This document shows, one piece after another, positions 10,871 to 22,420 of a stretch of DNA of 64,000 nt (positions are counted from its first letter, which is position 1; each line of letters starts with the position of its first letter). The stretch lies in the NCBI GenBank assembly GCA_964059195.1, contig CAXKWD010000007.1, positions 157,093,269 to 157,157,268 of the forward strand, given 5' to 3'. The position numbers and the translations under genes were made by a program. A model generated the notes under the pieces. It was not told the origin of the DNA. It saw nothing but the letters and a program-made list of their open reading frames with translations, and ran no database searches. The DNA is from Ectobius pallidus. Its lineage: Eukaryota > Arthropoda > Insecta > Blattodea > Ectobiidae.

Positions 10871-11666
10871 TTACCTGATTTTATTATCATTATGTAGAAC
10901 TATGAATTGTATTGAAGCAATAAGCTGAATTAATTTTTAATTCCTCTACCCCTACCATATATACTATAGGTAGAGGAAGTAGCCTATTGTTTTCGACCCC
11001 CAAATTCAAAGTTGAGTTTTTAGCATAAATACACGTTTCAAGGCTCCCTGAATCCCCCTGAGGTTATATGGAGACTAGTCAAGGCCATTGGCAGCAGATT
11101 GTATAATCTGAGTCCCTCAATTTTATAAGATTTTGAGGTTATATGGAGTCGATGATAAGGTGTGTCAAAATTTTTACAATGACGTGTTTGACATTTTTGT
11201 ACAGTATTTCTAATAGGAAAATTTACTTCATTTTTCTTTATGAAAATCAGTACCTATACAAATTTATGACGGTTAAAATTCTCTCAGATATAAATTAAGG
11301 TTTACAATGATCTAATTTTCTGGAATTTGTTAATACTCTTATTGCATTTTTTTTGTATTAATAAGACTTCATGCATACCCGTACCATTTCCCCAGAACAC
11401 CAACCCATATCTCATTACACTTTGATAAAAAGAAAAATATGAAATACGTACGTATTCAGCTGGTATTGTACTGTACTCTATTTTTAAAAATTCTCAGAAA
11501 ATGTGAATTCTATAAATAATTTATCTTTGAACCTTCCCTCGCCCTGTCTTTCTGCCTCTGTGTTTCTCTGCCTACTTCTCTCTCTGTTTGCCTCTATTTC
11601 ACTCATTCTCTCTCCCATCCTCCTTCCCCTCTCTCATTCCCTCCCTCCTTCTCTTTCGTTTATCGT

Positions 11667-11670
<4 letters not shown>
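10871..11670. other. No gene recognised
   Basis: AT-rich; pyrimidine-rich toward the microsatellite at its right end. Confidence 0.4.

Positions 11671-11747
<77 letters not shown>
11671..11747. repeat. (CT)n microsatellite
   Basis: About 38 uninterrupted CT units, preceded by roughly 150 bp of imperfect pyrimidine-rich sequence. The Ser/Leu-rich ORFs across it are artefacts. Confidence 0.95.
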
Positions 11748-11751
<4 letters not shown>

Positions 11752-12442
11752 GTGTTTCAATGCTGAAATCATTAGCTACATGATATAGGCCTATATGGGA
11801 TCAAGAAAGAAAGTTCCGACAGAGACTTTCAAGGTTTTTAACATTTTAATAATAATAATATTATCTATGTGCATAAGTCTTCCTTTTAAAATTATTTGAC
11901 AATGTTATAACCTAAAGACCCTTTTTAACATTTGTATTTTAATATTTTGACAGGTACTTAGGCGTATATGTGCTATTTTCTTTAATAATAAGTTTACATT
12001 ATTTCTAAAAATTTCTAATAAGCACTGACTTTTTTCCCGCGCCAGTATTTTAAGATACTAGTGTTTGAAACCAAAGGTTTTTTTAAAATGGTAATAATCA
12101 CACTGTCACAAAGCTAGTAATCTCTAATTATAAGCGCATTACTATGGAAACGAAAAATTAAATGTGAGATCAAAAAGAGAAGGAAATGCAAGGCGTGAAG
12201 GATTTTTAAAAGTTAAAATGCAAAAATTCGACGACGGATGTGTTGGAAATCAACTTACAGTAAGGTATGGATGCATGAAATAATAAGTAAAACCAATTGA
12301 CCTAACTATATCTCACTGCCATTTTTCAAAATCCGTTTTTGTAGGCCGATAAACGCAAAATTTTACAAAACAGCTTTGCTTAGGTATATTTAGCTTTATA
12401 GGTGGTAAAGGTATCGCTATTGAGCAAATTATACTCACAAAA
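11748..12442. other. No gene recognised
   Basis: AT-rich, no supported ORF, RNA gene or repeat partner. Confidence 0.4.
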
Positions 12443-12455
12443 TATCGCGTAAGTT

Positions 12456-13461
12456 ACTAGTGATGGTTTCACGGGCTATATAAGGACTAGCTTAAAAGAC
12501 CCGGCGTCGCCCGGGTTTTGTATTTTGTAATTGGAAATTAGCTTATGAAGGATTTTAAATTTTAAATTCTAGGTCCTTATATAGGCATTTATAATTTGAA
12601 ATAGGAAGAACGACTTATTACACCCAAACTATTCCCTCAGAAAACGCTTGATATAGTTTTTTATGGCTCATAGAGGATCTAGAATTTTGCATCCCATCGC
12701 TTGTACAGTGCACAGCAAGCCTGGTAGAGGTTTAAATAAGAAGAAACAGAAATTCCTGTAACATAAAATTGTAATGTCGAGGCGGGAAATTTCCCACTCT
12801 TATGTTACCATAAAGCCTTCATACTTTTCTCTCCAAAAACCTGCGATATAATATAATAATATACACATTACCATACCTCGTTTTGTTTTCTCTATGTCCA
12901 GGGTAGAGAAAGTTATGTGATTCCATTATTTTAGTGGATTTCATTCTGTAATATTTATTTATAACATGAATTATTTTGATAACTTCTCTTATTTGTCAAA
13001 AGTGCATTTCATTTGTTTCTTCCAAGCCCACCTGATACCATTTGGCAACAATATATTCTGTGATTTGGAATTGATAATTCTATGTAAAAAGGGATTAAGT
13101 ATTTTCAAAAACATTTAATTTTTGGCATTTAGAATCATAATTTTTCAAAATCCTTTCTTAGTGAGCACCTACATTATAAAACGAAGGTACTGTCAAAATT
13201 CCAAGTCTCTGCCTGTTATAGTTTAGGCTGTACGTTGATTCCTGCCATTCAGTCAATCTGTCAGTCAGTCATTCATTCAGTCAGTCAGGACAAAGCCTTT
13301 TTATATATATATAGAGATATACTGCATCCAAGCTTTCGGTCGCTGACATCTCTGCCGCAGAGATGTCAGCGACCGAAAGCTTGGATGCAGTATATCCTTT
13401 TACTCGGCTTATAGCCCGTGAAACCATCATTAGTAATCAACGCCGAGAAAGCCTCAAGTCT
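12456..13461. mobile_element. Palindromic Penelope-like insertion 2, split by a Helitron
   Basis: A 13-bp direct repeat TATCGCGTAAGTT bounds the insertion (12443-12455 and 13462-13474). The inner hairpin has arms 13316-13355 and 13357-13396 around a single C. The outer arms (TGGTTTCACGGGCTATA near 12464 and its reverse complement near 13410) lie on opposite sides of the Hel-A copy at 12487-13317. Removing the Helitron joins the left arm into one long hairpin, with about 10 bp missing relative to the right arm. The tail GAGAAAGCCTCAAGTCT matches the tails of the palindromes at 3770 and 41431. The inner arm retains ACCGAAAGC but not a full hammerhead core. Confidence 0.7.
12487..13317 (-). mobile_element. 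Helitron Hel-A, copy 2
   Basis: Same ends as 4982-5838: CTAG at 12487-12490 (minus-strand 3' end after the CCCGGGCGACGCCGGG hairpin) and TCTC at 13317. About 830 bp and closely similar to copy 1 over most of its length; lacks a short internal segment present in copy 1. Inserted between A (12486) and T (13318) in the left arm of the palindrome, which independently confirms both ends. Confidence 0.85.
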
Positions 13462-13675
13462 TATCGCGTAAGTTGTATTTCACGAAATGGGTAGGCTTAA
13501 TAAGCTCGGAATAAGCCTCCTGCAGTACGAATATTCAGAAATGTGTACGAAAATATTATTTAAAAATTGTAGGCCTAATTGTCAGTGTTTGTTATTTCTT
13601 TTCATTCTCTAAGTAGCATATTCTTTTATGCTATCTCTGTGAAGTTATAAAAATCCTATTTTTAATCAACTACAC

Positions 13676-14333
13676 CAGCGTTTCTCAACCTTTTTGAACC
13701 CGAGGACCTCTAAAATGTCTAAACATTTTTACGGACCTCTAATTTTACATCCCATTTTTAAAAGTAGGCTATAATTATGTACGCCTAGGCCTATATTCTT
13801 AATATTTGGGGTATTAATTATAGGTCATTATAACGAAATAAATTTAAATACGTTTTTTTAATTCGACGAAAACACAGTTATTGAATTGGAAGTAAACTAT
13901 TGACAGAAAAATTATGTTTTGAACAAACTTTCATATTTATTACCAATTTGATAATATCGTTAGGAATTATATTACTCACTTTTAATGAGACGGTTGAGCT
14001 TGTCGCTTCTTGCAGAGTTCCTGTATATCTGGCTCAATATTAGTCAAATTTAGTCGAAGATCAGGGGTTTGAATGAAAGAGGGAACCATAGACATCAATG
14101 CATCGGGGGTTTCAAACTGTGGTTCGTAACTGCAAAAGTAAGGAAACTTGCAATAGGACCTGTATTTTCGAAGATTTTTAAAAACTTTGACATCTAGTAT
14201 CCATTTTTTGTGAACAGTTTTCACTTCTTTACTTTCAACTTGCTTTATGATATCTTTTAATTATGTCTGCGGACCATCTGCACCATCTTCGCGGACCACC
14301 AGTGGTTCGCGGACCATAGGTTGAGAAACGCTG
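13676..14333. mobile_element. hAT element, internally decayed
   Basis: Perfect 16-bp terminal inverted repeats CAGCGTTTCTCAACCT, bounded by a perfect 8-bp duplication AACTACAC (13668-13675 and 14334-14341). CAG-start TIRs with 8-bp duplications are the hAT signature. Subterminal sequence repeats GCGGACCA-type words near the right end. It contains a transposase C-terminal remnant at 13982-14224. Confidence 0.9.
13982..14224 (-). pseudogene. hAT transposase C-terminal remnant
   Basis: An 80-codon frame ending LRLNLTNIEPDIQELCKKRQ then AQPSH. The LxLT-IxPxI...L...QAQ-SH ending resembles the C-terminus of ZBED/Charlie-type hAT transposases. The position inside a hAT element supports this. The N-terminal and catalytic parts are missing, so it is a relic. 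Confidence 0.5.
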
Positions 14334-14599
14334 AACTACACCATATGCGGTTTTCAAGAGATTCCATATTTCATGGAATATGCCAATATGGTTGACACTT
14401 GCAAGTGACTATTTTTAGTAACAAAAACTTCCCTTATTACATGACTTCACAATATCAAGAGTGGGACAGATTACAGAACTTATGTCAGATATAGTGATAC
14501 AAACATTTAAAAAACTTCTTACCTAATGCACCACTGTAATTAATTGTTTTATCTTTGAAAGCCAAAGCTAAAATTTATTTACATTGGCTATCAGTGATA

Positions 14600-15120
14600 A
14601 TTGCAATTATCATATGCAGAAAATAAGTAATTTTTGTAATCGATTTCCGAGTTAAGCTCCAGATCGATTCGTTAAGCAGGGCTTACGGAAGGTCTTTTTT
14701 GATAAGCATATGTGAAGAAATATGTGGGTAGTGTTATTTGTCAGGGCTAACTGTATTGCAACTTCCAAAGCCGTATATGAACTCTGTAAAACAAAATCGG
14801 TGTAAGCCAGGTTGGTTTCTATCTATAATTGGATAAATTATTTTAGTATGAAAGGACCAAATAATATCAATAATTTATGTAAATGTTGTCATGAGAAATG
14901 ATTTGCATTTTATAAATTATTTCTAATATATTACCAGAAAATAACTGCTAAATTGGGCATTACTCCAGTACCAGTCAACCGATTTGGTCCAGTATCAATA
15001 GGCTTATTTCCAAGGACGTTATAAATGCGTATACCAAGTTTCATGAAAATCCGATAAAGCGTATTTGAGTTTTAGCGCGTACAGACACACGGACGGACAG
15101 ATAGTCTGAGAAAGTACAAT
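14600..15120 (-). repeat. Dispersed repeat R3 copy
   Basis: Minus-strand R3 with one core unit (near 14950-15110) and the CTTCCGTAAGCCCTGCTTA segment near 14675-14695. About 80 bp of unrelated sequence interrupts it near 14800-14880. Confidence 0.75.
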
Positions 15121-15231
15121 TCTGGAACTTGATAATAACATAATAATATTAATATATTTTGTTTGAATTTCTGTCCCCTATATTCGAGAATTGAGTAAGT
15201 TATAATTTTTAATGTCAAATGAAGTAATCTA

Positions 15232-15284
15232 CAAAAAAAAAAAAAAAAAAAAAAAACAAACAAACAAACAAACAAACAAAACAA
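15232..15284. repeat. Poly(A)/(CAAA)n tract
   Basis: A run of about 25 A followed by CAAA units. It could be the tail of a retroposon, but no body could be assigned. Confidence 0.85.
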
Positions 15285-15950
15285 ACTTATTTCTGGAAAT
15301 ACCACCGAAATAGAAGGAAGTTAACACCGAAATCAGCTATTTTATTTCACCAATAAATCAGGCTCCTAGTTTTTGTGTGGATAAGTCACATCGTTCAAAA
15401 GAATATCGCGTTCCATCCATTTTAAATTGAAAGATGTGTATAATTGTAATTTTTCCTCTTTAATGTTTCGATATTTTTTATTTGGGCTTTAGACAGTTTT
15501 TCCTCCATGGGAAAAGTATTTCAGACACACGAAGTTAAATAGTTACAACTGAAGCATCTTTCAGTGTTATACCAGCGCTCCTAACGGAGAGCATATCAAT
15601 CAGATTGGCTTCTGTTTCATTGGAGCGAAGTTATAATTAATTTTTGTTTGTTGGCTCTGTGTTTGGATTGTGTCGGCGGGGGGCCGCGTGTCTCGACACA
15701 ATGGAAACCCATTTGAACTGCAGGTAGCTAATTTTTGCAACCTAGTCAGTCCGTGTCACCTCCAAACATTGTTGAGTGTGTTCTGACAGCAGAGAGATCG
15801 TCAATACAGTCCAGCCGCCTGCAAAAGTGGCCCAAATGCGGTCCATATTACTGAACCGTGAAAGTGACAGGTTTAAACAGCAAGTATTGCCTCTATCAGG
15901 GACGTAGCAAGGGTTTTGGTTCGGGAAGAGCCCAACTTATTTATTATTTT
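15285..15950. other. No gene recognised; locally GC-richer segment
   Basis: About 15640-15890 is noticeably richer in G+C than its neighbours and not repeated elsewhere in the window. No ORF or RNA gene could be supported. Confidence 0.4.
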
Positions 15951-15958
15951 TAAATTTA

Positions 15959-16130
15959 GCCTTCATATTTTTTCAGTTAAGCCTTCATATTTTTTCAGTT
16001 AAGAATTCATATTTTTCAGTTAAGCCTTCATATTTTAAGTTAAGCCTTCATATTTTTTCAGTTAAACCTTCATATTTTTTCAGTTAAGCCTTCATATTTT
16101 TTCAGTTAAGCCTTCATATTTCTTCAGTTG
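15959..16130. repeat. 22-bp tandem repeat
   Basis: About eight head-to-tail copies of CCTTCATATTTTTTCAGTTA-AG with small indels. Confidence 0.9.
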
Positions 16131-18240
16131 CAAACAAAATAGCTTTTTTTTTAAATTCATGCCATCCTTTTTACTGTTCCAAAATAATATTTTGAAAAGA
16201 AGGCATTAAATTAAATTTGAAGGCTTAATTTTAAAACTATTAATAAATATTGTTAGTGTAACATAAAATGCCAGAAGGGTAATAAAATACTTTATTTCAG
16301 AATACTAAATGAGAAGTATATTTTAATTTAGTGGAATGAAAGGGGTTATACAATTCCCGGTATGCTTTATTTATTTTCAAAACTGTCTCCCATTGGAGGT
16401 AGCCTCTGGGCACTCAGTATACTGACATGAACTTTTAAATCATAAACATAAAATATAAATTGAATCACAGAAAGTAATATAATCAAACTACATGAATAGA
16501 TAAAATTTGACATGATATCTTTAAAACATTTAGCAGCTTGAGTAATATTTTATTTCATTTTGAATATACTTATTATCTGTATAGCATAGAAGCCGTATAG
16601 ATAGAATTGTCGAAGGAATAATGCTTAACAATTAAAATAGTCATTAAACTTATAAATAAACATCTTTGTATAGGAAACCCTTTAACTTCAATTTAAAAGA
16701 GTCAATATTTCTGATATTTAGAATGTCACTTCAAAGTGAGAATGTGTATTCATAGTGACTAAATATGACTATCCGTTATCCGTTTTACTGTGATGGCAGT
16801 CTCATAAACCAATCTTATAAAACCTAAAAATGACTAAATAAGGTGTTAAGAACTAAAATTGGCTAGAGGCCTAACTGTTTTTATTTATAATACGATAAAA
16901 TACTTGAACAATTCATGTGTAATTAATCTTCTTATTATTGTTCTACTAAAAATAGATAACTTTTTAAATTTCTGCCCCAATTTTACCTTGCTCTCTGTTA
17001 CCAGCAGCCTACATTTGTGAGAGAAAATATAGTTGCATTTTATAATTTTTTCATTCGTATCCCGGTAAAGGAAATCTTAATAAACCGAAATCCCCGGTTA
17101 CTTTAGAAGCAAATTAAAGGCATTCTTAAGAAGCTTAAACTTGCAGCTGACTATTCACAGTGTTTGCTCCAGTGAAATTCTGAAAGTAAAGTATTCTAAA
17201 AGTTGGTTGATTAATTGAAAAACGTTCTTTTGGAGTTTGGGTGGTGTAGTTGAAATGACAGCCTAATATTCTAAAATTAATTGTGTTCTATAAACTGTTG
17301 AAAAATAATCAAAAGGTGTTCCCATAGTTTTGTGGTTCAGAGCCATTGGATTCTAAGTAAAAATGCAATTAATTATTATATTTTGTCAATGTGTTTAATG
17401 TATTTATTAAAGTGAAACTTAAAAAAAAAGAACTAGTCTTTAAAGGACAAAAATCTAATGTAAAGCTATTTTAATATGTTTAAAAATCTAAAAACCTACA
17501 AATCAAAGCCCTACTTATACTATAAGCGGATATTTTCTCACATTGTACATCTAGAACTGAAGGCTATCTATATTTAGGCCAGTTAACATGAAATAATATC
17601 CACCAACTTACTTCGCTTAGAAGCATACTTATATGGCTTTATTTCATCTTCTTGTTAGCAAACAAGAACTTACTATTACTTTCCTGTTAAAAACAACAAA
17701 CATACAAACAAAACAAATAACTTTTCAGAATTAAAAAAATGAACTTCACTTTCCTTTTTATGTGCGATGAAAATCAACAAGAGGAGATAAATAACGTAGG
17801 AAGAGGAACGGAAAACTAAAGGAAGAACGAAAACAGAAAAACAGAAGAGAATATATGGAGAAAGAAAGTAAAGAAGATTGAAGAAAAGCAATTAAATCAA
17901 GTAAGCAAAAATATAAAAACGGATATAAATAAAACAGGTAATAAAAAGGAAAGGGAAGGACGAAAAAATGGGATAGACGAGAGGTTAAAGGAGTCAGAAA
18001 GAAGTAGCGTGTAGGGATACAGCTCAAAAGAAACGGAAAGAGACAAATTAACCAATATAGAAATTACAGAAGATAGAATACCAAAGAAAGAGAACTGAGG
18101 AAGATATAATTTAAATTAATAATAAAACGGTGAAAAACAAAGCCAAAAAATAAAGTATAAATTAGAGTATAAAAGTATAGTAATCTTCCTAATTTTACGT
18201 GCAATTAGTAAGTAAAGTGGGCGGGTTAGTTAGCCTAATG
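16131..18240. other. No gene recognised; purine-rich tract
   Basis: AT-rich throughout. From about 17690 to 18180 the plus strand is strongly purine-rich (AAG/GGAA words), producing Phe/Ser/Leu-rich minus-strand ORFs with no family resemblance. No repeat copy was recognised. Confidence 0.45.
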
Positions 18241-18249
18241 CCGGTTGTC

Positions 18250-18418
18250 GACCAAGAGCTAAGCTAAGTTAGTTTAGCTTACTTCACATACAGTGAGGGA
18301 TTTCATATATAGTTGTGCCGGATTTCGTATTTCGTATGTAGTTTTGTCGGCACAACTATATATGAAATCCCGCACTGTATGTGAACTAAGCTAAACCAAC
18401 TTAGCTTAGCTCTTGGTC
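18250..18418. repeat. Long hairpin (fold-back repeat)
   Basis: Arms of about 70 bp, 18250-18320 and 18348-18418, are near-perfect reverse complements, both containing GACCAAGAGCTAAGC and ATTTCATATATAGTTGTGCC-type sequence, around a 27-nt loop. No clear target duplication. Likely a palindromic MITE. Confidence 0.8.
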
Positions 18419-18463
18419 AATTTACACACGCGGATATATTGTTGTGGAGACCTGATTCATTTA

Positions 18464-18891
18464 TGGCCGGTTTCTATAAACTCGCGAATTACCTATGGGT
18501 AAATTATCTAATGCACAGAATTTACACAATTTACACAAGAATAACACCACACAAACACAAATAATTTAAAGATAGCAATCACTTACACTTGTGGCGAGTT
18601 TCTAGATAAATGTCCTCTAGGTAAATATGAAAATGACAGAAAAAATGTTCCTACAAACTCGGGCTAGATCTGTCCAAGGGTAAATCTTTGGGTTAATTTG
18701 TCCTTTCATGGATGGCTGGATAAAATTTAACCTTTCATAGGATCAATAACAATGAGAATCAAAGCCTTCTGAATTAAATTGACTGTACAACTCCAAGGCC
18801 GTGCTCATTATACCATTGTAGGTTAAATGGAACTAATTTATCCATGGGTAATTTACCCATAGGTAATTCACAAGTTTGTAGAAACCGGGCA
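18464..18891. mobile_element. MITE P1, copy A (PIF/Harbinger type)
   Basis: 428 bp with long terminal inverted repeats (TGCCCGGTTTCTA..., then ...TTACCTATGGGTAAATTA) and the 3-bp duplication TTA on both sides. TWA duplications point to PIF/Harbinger mobilisation. The other copies at 46825, 49424 and 60348 have the same ends. Confidence 0.85.
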
Positions 18892-18991
18892 TTAATTAGC
18901 CAACATTGCATCGACTTGGTATTCGAAATTAATTACTGGAGAAGGTGGGCAATATTCAACATTTATGGACATCTAATTCAAGCTTGACATG

Positions 18992-19770
18992 TAGGCCTAT
19001 TTCACTTAACTATGCTAAATGTGAAGCAATGATCTTCATCTTACGTCGTCCAATAACTCCTCCAGCTATTACTCTTGATGGCATAACTGTTCCATGGAAA
19101 CCATCTGACCAAGCAGTTAAATACCTAGGAGTTCATCTAGATCGTCGCCTCACTTGGAAGCATCACATTAATATGAAACTAAATTTAGCTTATGCTAGAC
19201 TTTCGAAACTATATCCTATTCTCAACAGAAATTCCTCACTCAAATGTGACTATGCAATTCTACTGTATACATCATTAATAAGACCTTTAATAACCTATGC
19301 TTGCCCAGTATGGGGTACTGCTGCTAAAAGTAAAATTAAGAGATTACAAGCTCTTCAGAATAAAACACTGCGTATTGCTGTTAACGCTCCATGGTTTGTG
19401 CGAAATAGTCAAATTCACAGAGAACTTGGTCTGCAAAGTATCCACGAATTTATTCGCAAACAGGCTAAAAAGTTCTTCGCAGATTTGTATAAAGTTCCAG
19501 GAGCAGTACACTTCAATCTTGGCCATAGAACATCTCAACAAACTAGAATTAAAAGCAGACAACCTCAAGACAATCTCCTGTCAACACCAGAAGCATCACT
19601 TTATCTTTAAACCAGAAATATGTATATTGTTACAGAGGGGCCATTGGCTGACCTCAGGTCTTGTTTGTTTGTTTGTTGTATGTGTGTATGTGTGTGATTG
19701 TTAAGTTAACACTAATCTGTAAAGCACTGATGTTGCTGGGCGATTTTTTAAACTTATTAAAAAAAAAAAA
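18992..19770 (+). mobile_element. 5'-truncated jockey-type LINE insertion
   Basis: Bounded by a perfect 12-bp target duplication AAGCTTGACATG (18980-18991 and 19771-19782) and ending in a poly(A) run just before the right copy. The 3' UTR after 19610 contains TTTG and TGTG simple repeats. The intact frame and duplication suggest a fairly recent insertion. Confidence 0.9.
18993..19610 (+). pseudogene. Reverse transcriptase C-terminal part (jockey clade)
   Basis: About 205 codons, open from the truncation point to TAA, preserving the region downstream of the RT catalytic core: KCEAMIF, VKYLGVHLDRRLTWKHHI (thumb-like block), LIRPLITYACPVWG, RLQALQNKTLRI and the HRELGLQSI segment. These blocks in this order are typical of jockey-clade ORF2. 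The catalytic FADD-type motif and the endonuclease are missing because of 5' truncation. The first codons of the longer open frame (18945-18992) are flanking host DNA. Confidence 0.9.
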
Positions 19771-19959
19771 AAGCTTGACATGCAAAGGCTACTTTTAGCA
19801 CAAGCAGTAAGATGAAAGAACAGTGTACTGTAGGTATGTAAGGGAGTTCGGGTTAAAACATATCTTGCCTTTCGATAATTAACTTGTACTATCTGCTGTA
19901 TTTGGATCGGTACCACCATACCTGCATAAATAAAATGTTGCATGTTACCTTAACAATAA

Positions 19960-20917
19960 ATTTGATCTTATTTACACACGCAATTAGTTACAATATTATT
20001 TTAAACAATAGGCCTACATTTAATATTATTTACACATGCCATTACCATTGTTACCATTGTTACAATATTATTTTAAGCAATAAATTTTTTCGTATTTACA
20101 CGTGCAATTACCATAGATACAATATTATTTCAAACAATAAATTTCATCTTATTTGCACATGCATTTACCATAGTTACAATACTATTTTAAACAATTAAAT
20201 TTCATCTTATTTTCACGTGCATTTACCATAGTTACAGTATTATTTTAAACAATTAAATTTCATCTTATTTGCACATGCATTTACCATAGTTACAATATTA
20301 TTTTAAACAAATAATGTCACCTTGTTTGAACATGCATTTAACATAGATACAATATTATTTTCAACAATTAAATTTCATCTTATTTGCACATGCATTTACC
20401 ATAGTTACAATATTATTTTAAACAATTAAATTTAATCTTATTTGCACATGCATTTACCATAGTTACAATATTGTTTTAAACAATTAAATTTCATCTTATT
20501 TGCACATACATTTACCATAGTTACAATATTATTTTAAACAAATAAATTTCATCTTATTTGCACATGCATTTACCATAGTTACAATATTATTTTAAACAAT
20601 AAATGCCATCTTGCTTACACATACATTTACCATAGTTACAAAATTCTCATCTAGATTCGTGTGGACTTCAATACAACACACCACTAAATGGAATTTTTAG
20701 ACGCAAATGTTGTGCATCTTCCTTTCTCAGTTTCATCTTTCACATTTTTAAAACTCGTTGACTGTAATCGTAACATTATGTGTTCTTTTGATGATTATGT
20801 ATCACAAATCTAACAGGTTAATTATCCATGTATGTATTTAAGCTTATGAAATAAATTTAGATTACAACATACAGCCCTAGTATACCTATTGGTGAAATAG
20901 GGCTCCTTTGTATTGGA

Positions 20918-20955
<38 letters not shown>

Positions 20956-22420
20956 TTTTAAACAATTAAATTTTATCTTACTTGCACAAGCATTTACCAT
21001 ACTTACAATATTATCTTAAACAATTAAATTTCATCTTATTTGTACATACATTTACCATAGTTACAATATTATTTTCAACAATTAAATTTCATTTTATTTG
21101 CACATGCATTTACCATAGTCACAGTATTATTTTAAACAAATAAATTTCATCTTACTTGCACATGCATTTACCATAGTTACAATATTATCTTAAACAATTA
21201 AATTTCATCTTACTTGCACATGCATTTACCATAGAAACATTATTATTTTAAACAATAAATATCATCTTGTGTGATCATGCATCACCATAGTTACAATATT
21301 ATTTAAAACAATTTATCTTATTTTCACATGCATTTACCATAGTTACAATATTATTTTAAACAATAAATTCCATCTTGTTTAAACATACATTTACCATAGT
21401 TACAATATTATTTTAAACAATTAAATTTCATCTTACTTGCACATGCATTTACCATAGTTACAATATTATCTTAAATAATTAAATTTCATCTTATTTGCAC
21501 ATACATTTACCATAGTTACAATATTGTTTTAAACAATTAAATTTCATCTTATTTGCACATGCATTTACCATAGTTACAATATTATTTTAAACAATTAAAT
21601 TTCATCTTATTTTCACATGCATTTACCATAGTTACAATATTATTTTAAACAATAAATGCCATCTTGCTTACACATACATTTACCATAGTTACAATATTAT
21701 CTTAAACAATTAAATTTCATCTTATTTGCACATACATTTACCATAGTTACAATATTATTTTAAACAATAAATGCCATCTTGCTTACACATATATTTACCA
21801 TAGTTACAATATTATCTTAAACAATTAAATTTCATCTTATTTGTACATAAATTTACCATAGTTACAATATTATTTTCAACAATTAAATTTCGTCTTACTT
21901 GCACATGCATTTACCATAGTTACAATATTAACTTAAACAATTAAATTTCATCTTACTTGCACATGCATTTACCATAGAAACAATATTATTTTAAACAATA
22001 AATATCATCTTGTGTGAACATGCATCACCATAGTTACAATATTATTTTAAACAATTTATCTTATTTTCACATGCATTTACCATAGTTACAATATTATTTT
22101 AAACAATAAATTCCATCTTGTTTAAACATACATTTACCATAGTTACAATATTATTTTAAACAATTAAATTTCATCTTACTTGCACATGCATTTACCATAG
22201 TTACAATATTATCTTAAATAATTAAATTTCATCTTATTTTCACATACATTTACCATAGTTACAATATTGTTCTAAACAATTAAATTTCATCTTATTTGCA
22301 CATGCATTTACCATAGTTACAATATTATTTTAAACAATTAAATTTCATCTTATTTTCACATGCATTTACCATAGTTACAATATTATTTTAATCAATAAAT
22401 TTCATCTTATTTGCAGCGGT
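19960..22420 (+). repeat. 58-bp minisatellite with higher-order structure
   Basis: Roughly 35 head-to-tail copies of a 58-bp unit containing TTTGCACATGCATTTACCAT and ACAATATTATTTTAAACAAT. Units at the left edge are more diverged. A LINE 3' fragment interrupts the array at 20642-20957. Distinctive variants (ATATCATCTTGTGTG, then a short AATTTATCTTATTTTCAC unit) recur in the same order at about 21233-21395 and 21977-22138, a period of about 744 bp. Confidence 0.9.
20642..20957 (+). mobile_element. LINE 3'-end insertion in the minisatellite
   Basis: Unrelated sequence between two minisatellite units, ending ATAGGGCTCCTTTGTATTGG then (AAT)n, as a LINE 3' UTR with simple-repeat tail would. No coding sequence retained. 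Confidence 0.55.

Noticed and set aside
11503..11788. Ser/Leu-rich ORFs
   Set aside because: They translate the (CT)n microsatellite and its pyrimidine-rich flank.
12443..13474. Full hammerhead core in the 13.3 kb hairpin
   Set aside because: ACCGAAAGC is present but the CUGANGA strand is not intact and no stem I pairing could be found.
17676..18027. Two Phe/Leu/Ser-rich ORFs suggesting membrane proteins
   Set aside because: They arise from a purine-rich plus-strand tract, overlap in different frames and have no homology I recognise.
19960..22420. CRISPR array
   Set aside because: The 58-bp units are contiguous with no unique spacers, and the context is eukaryotic; it is a minisatellite.
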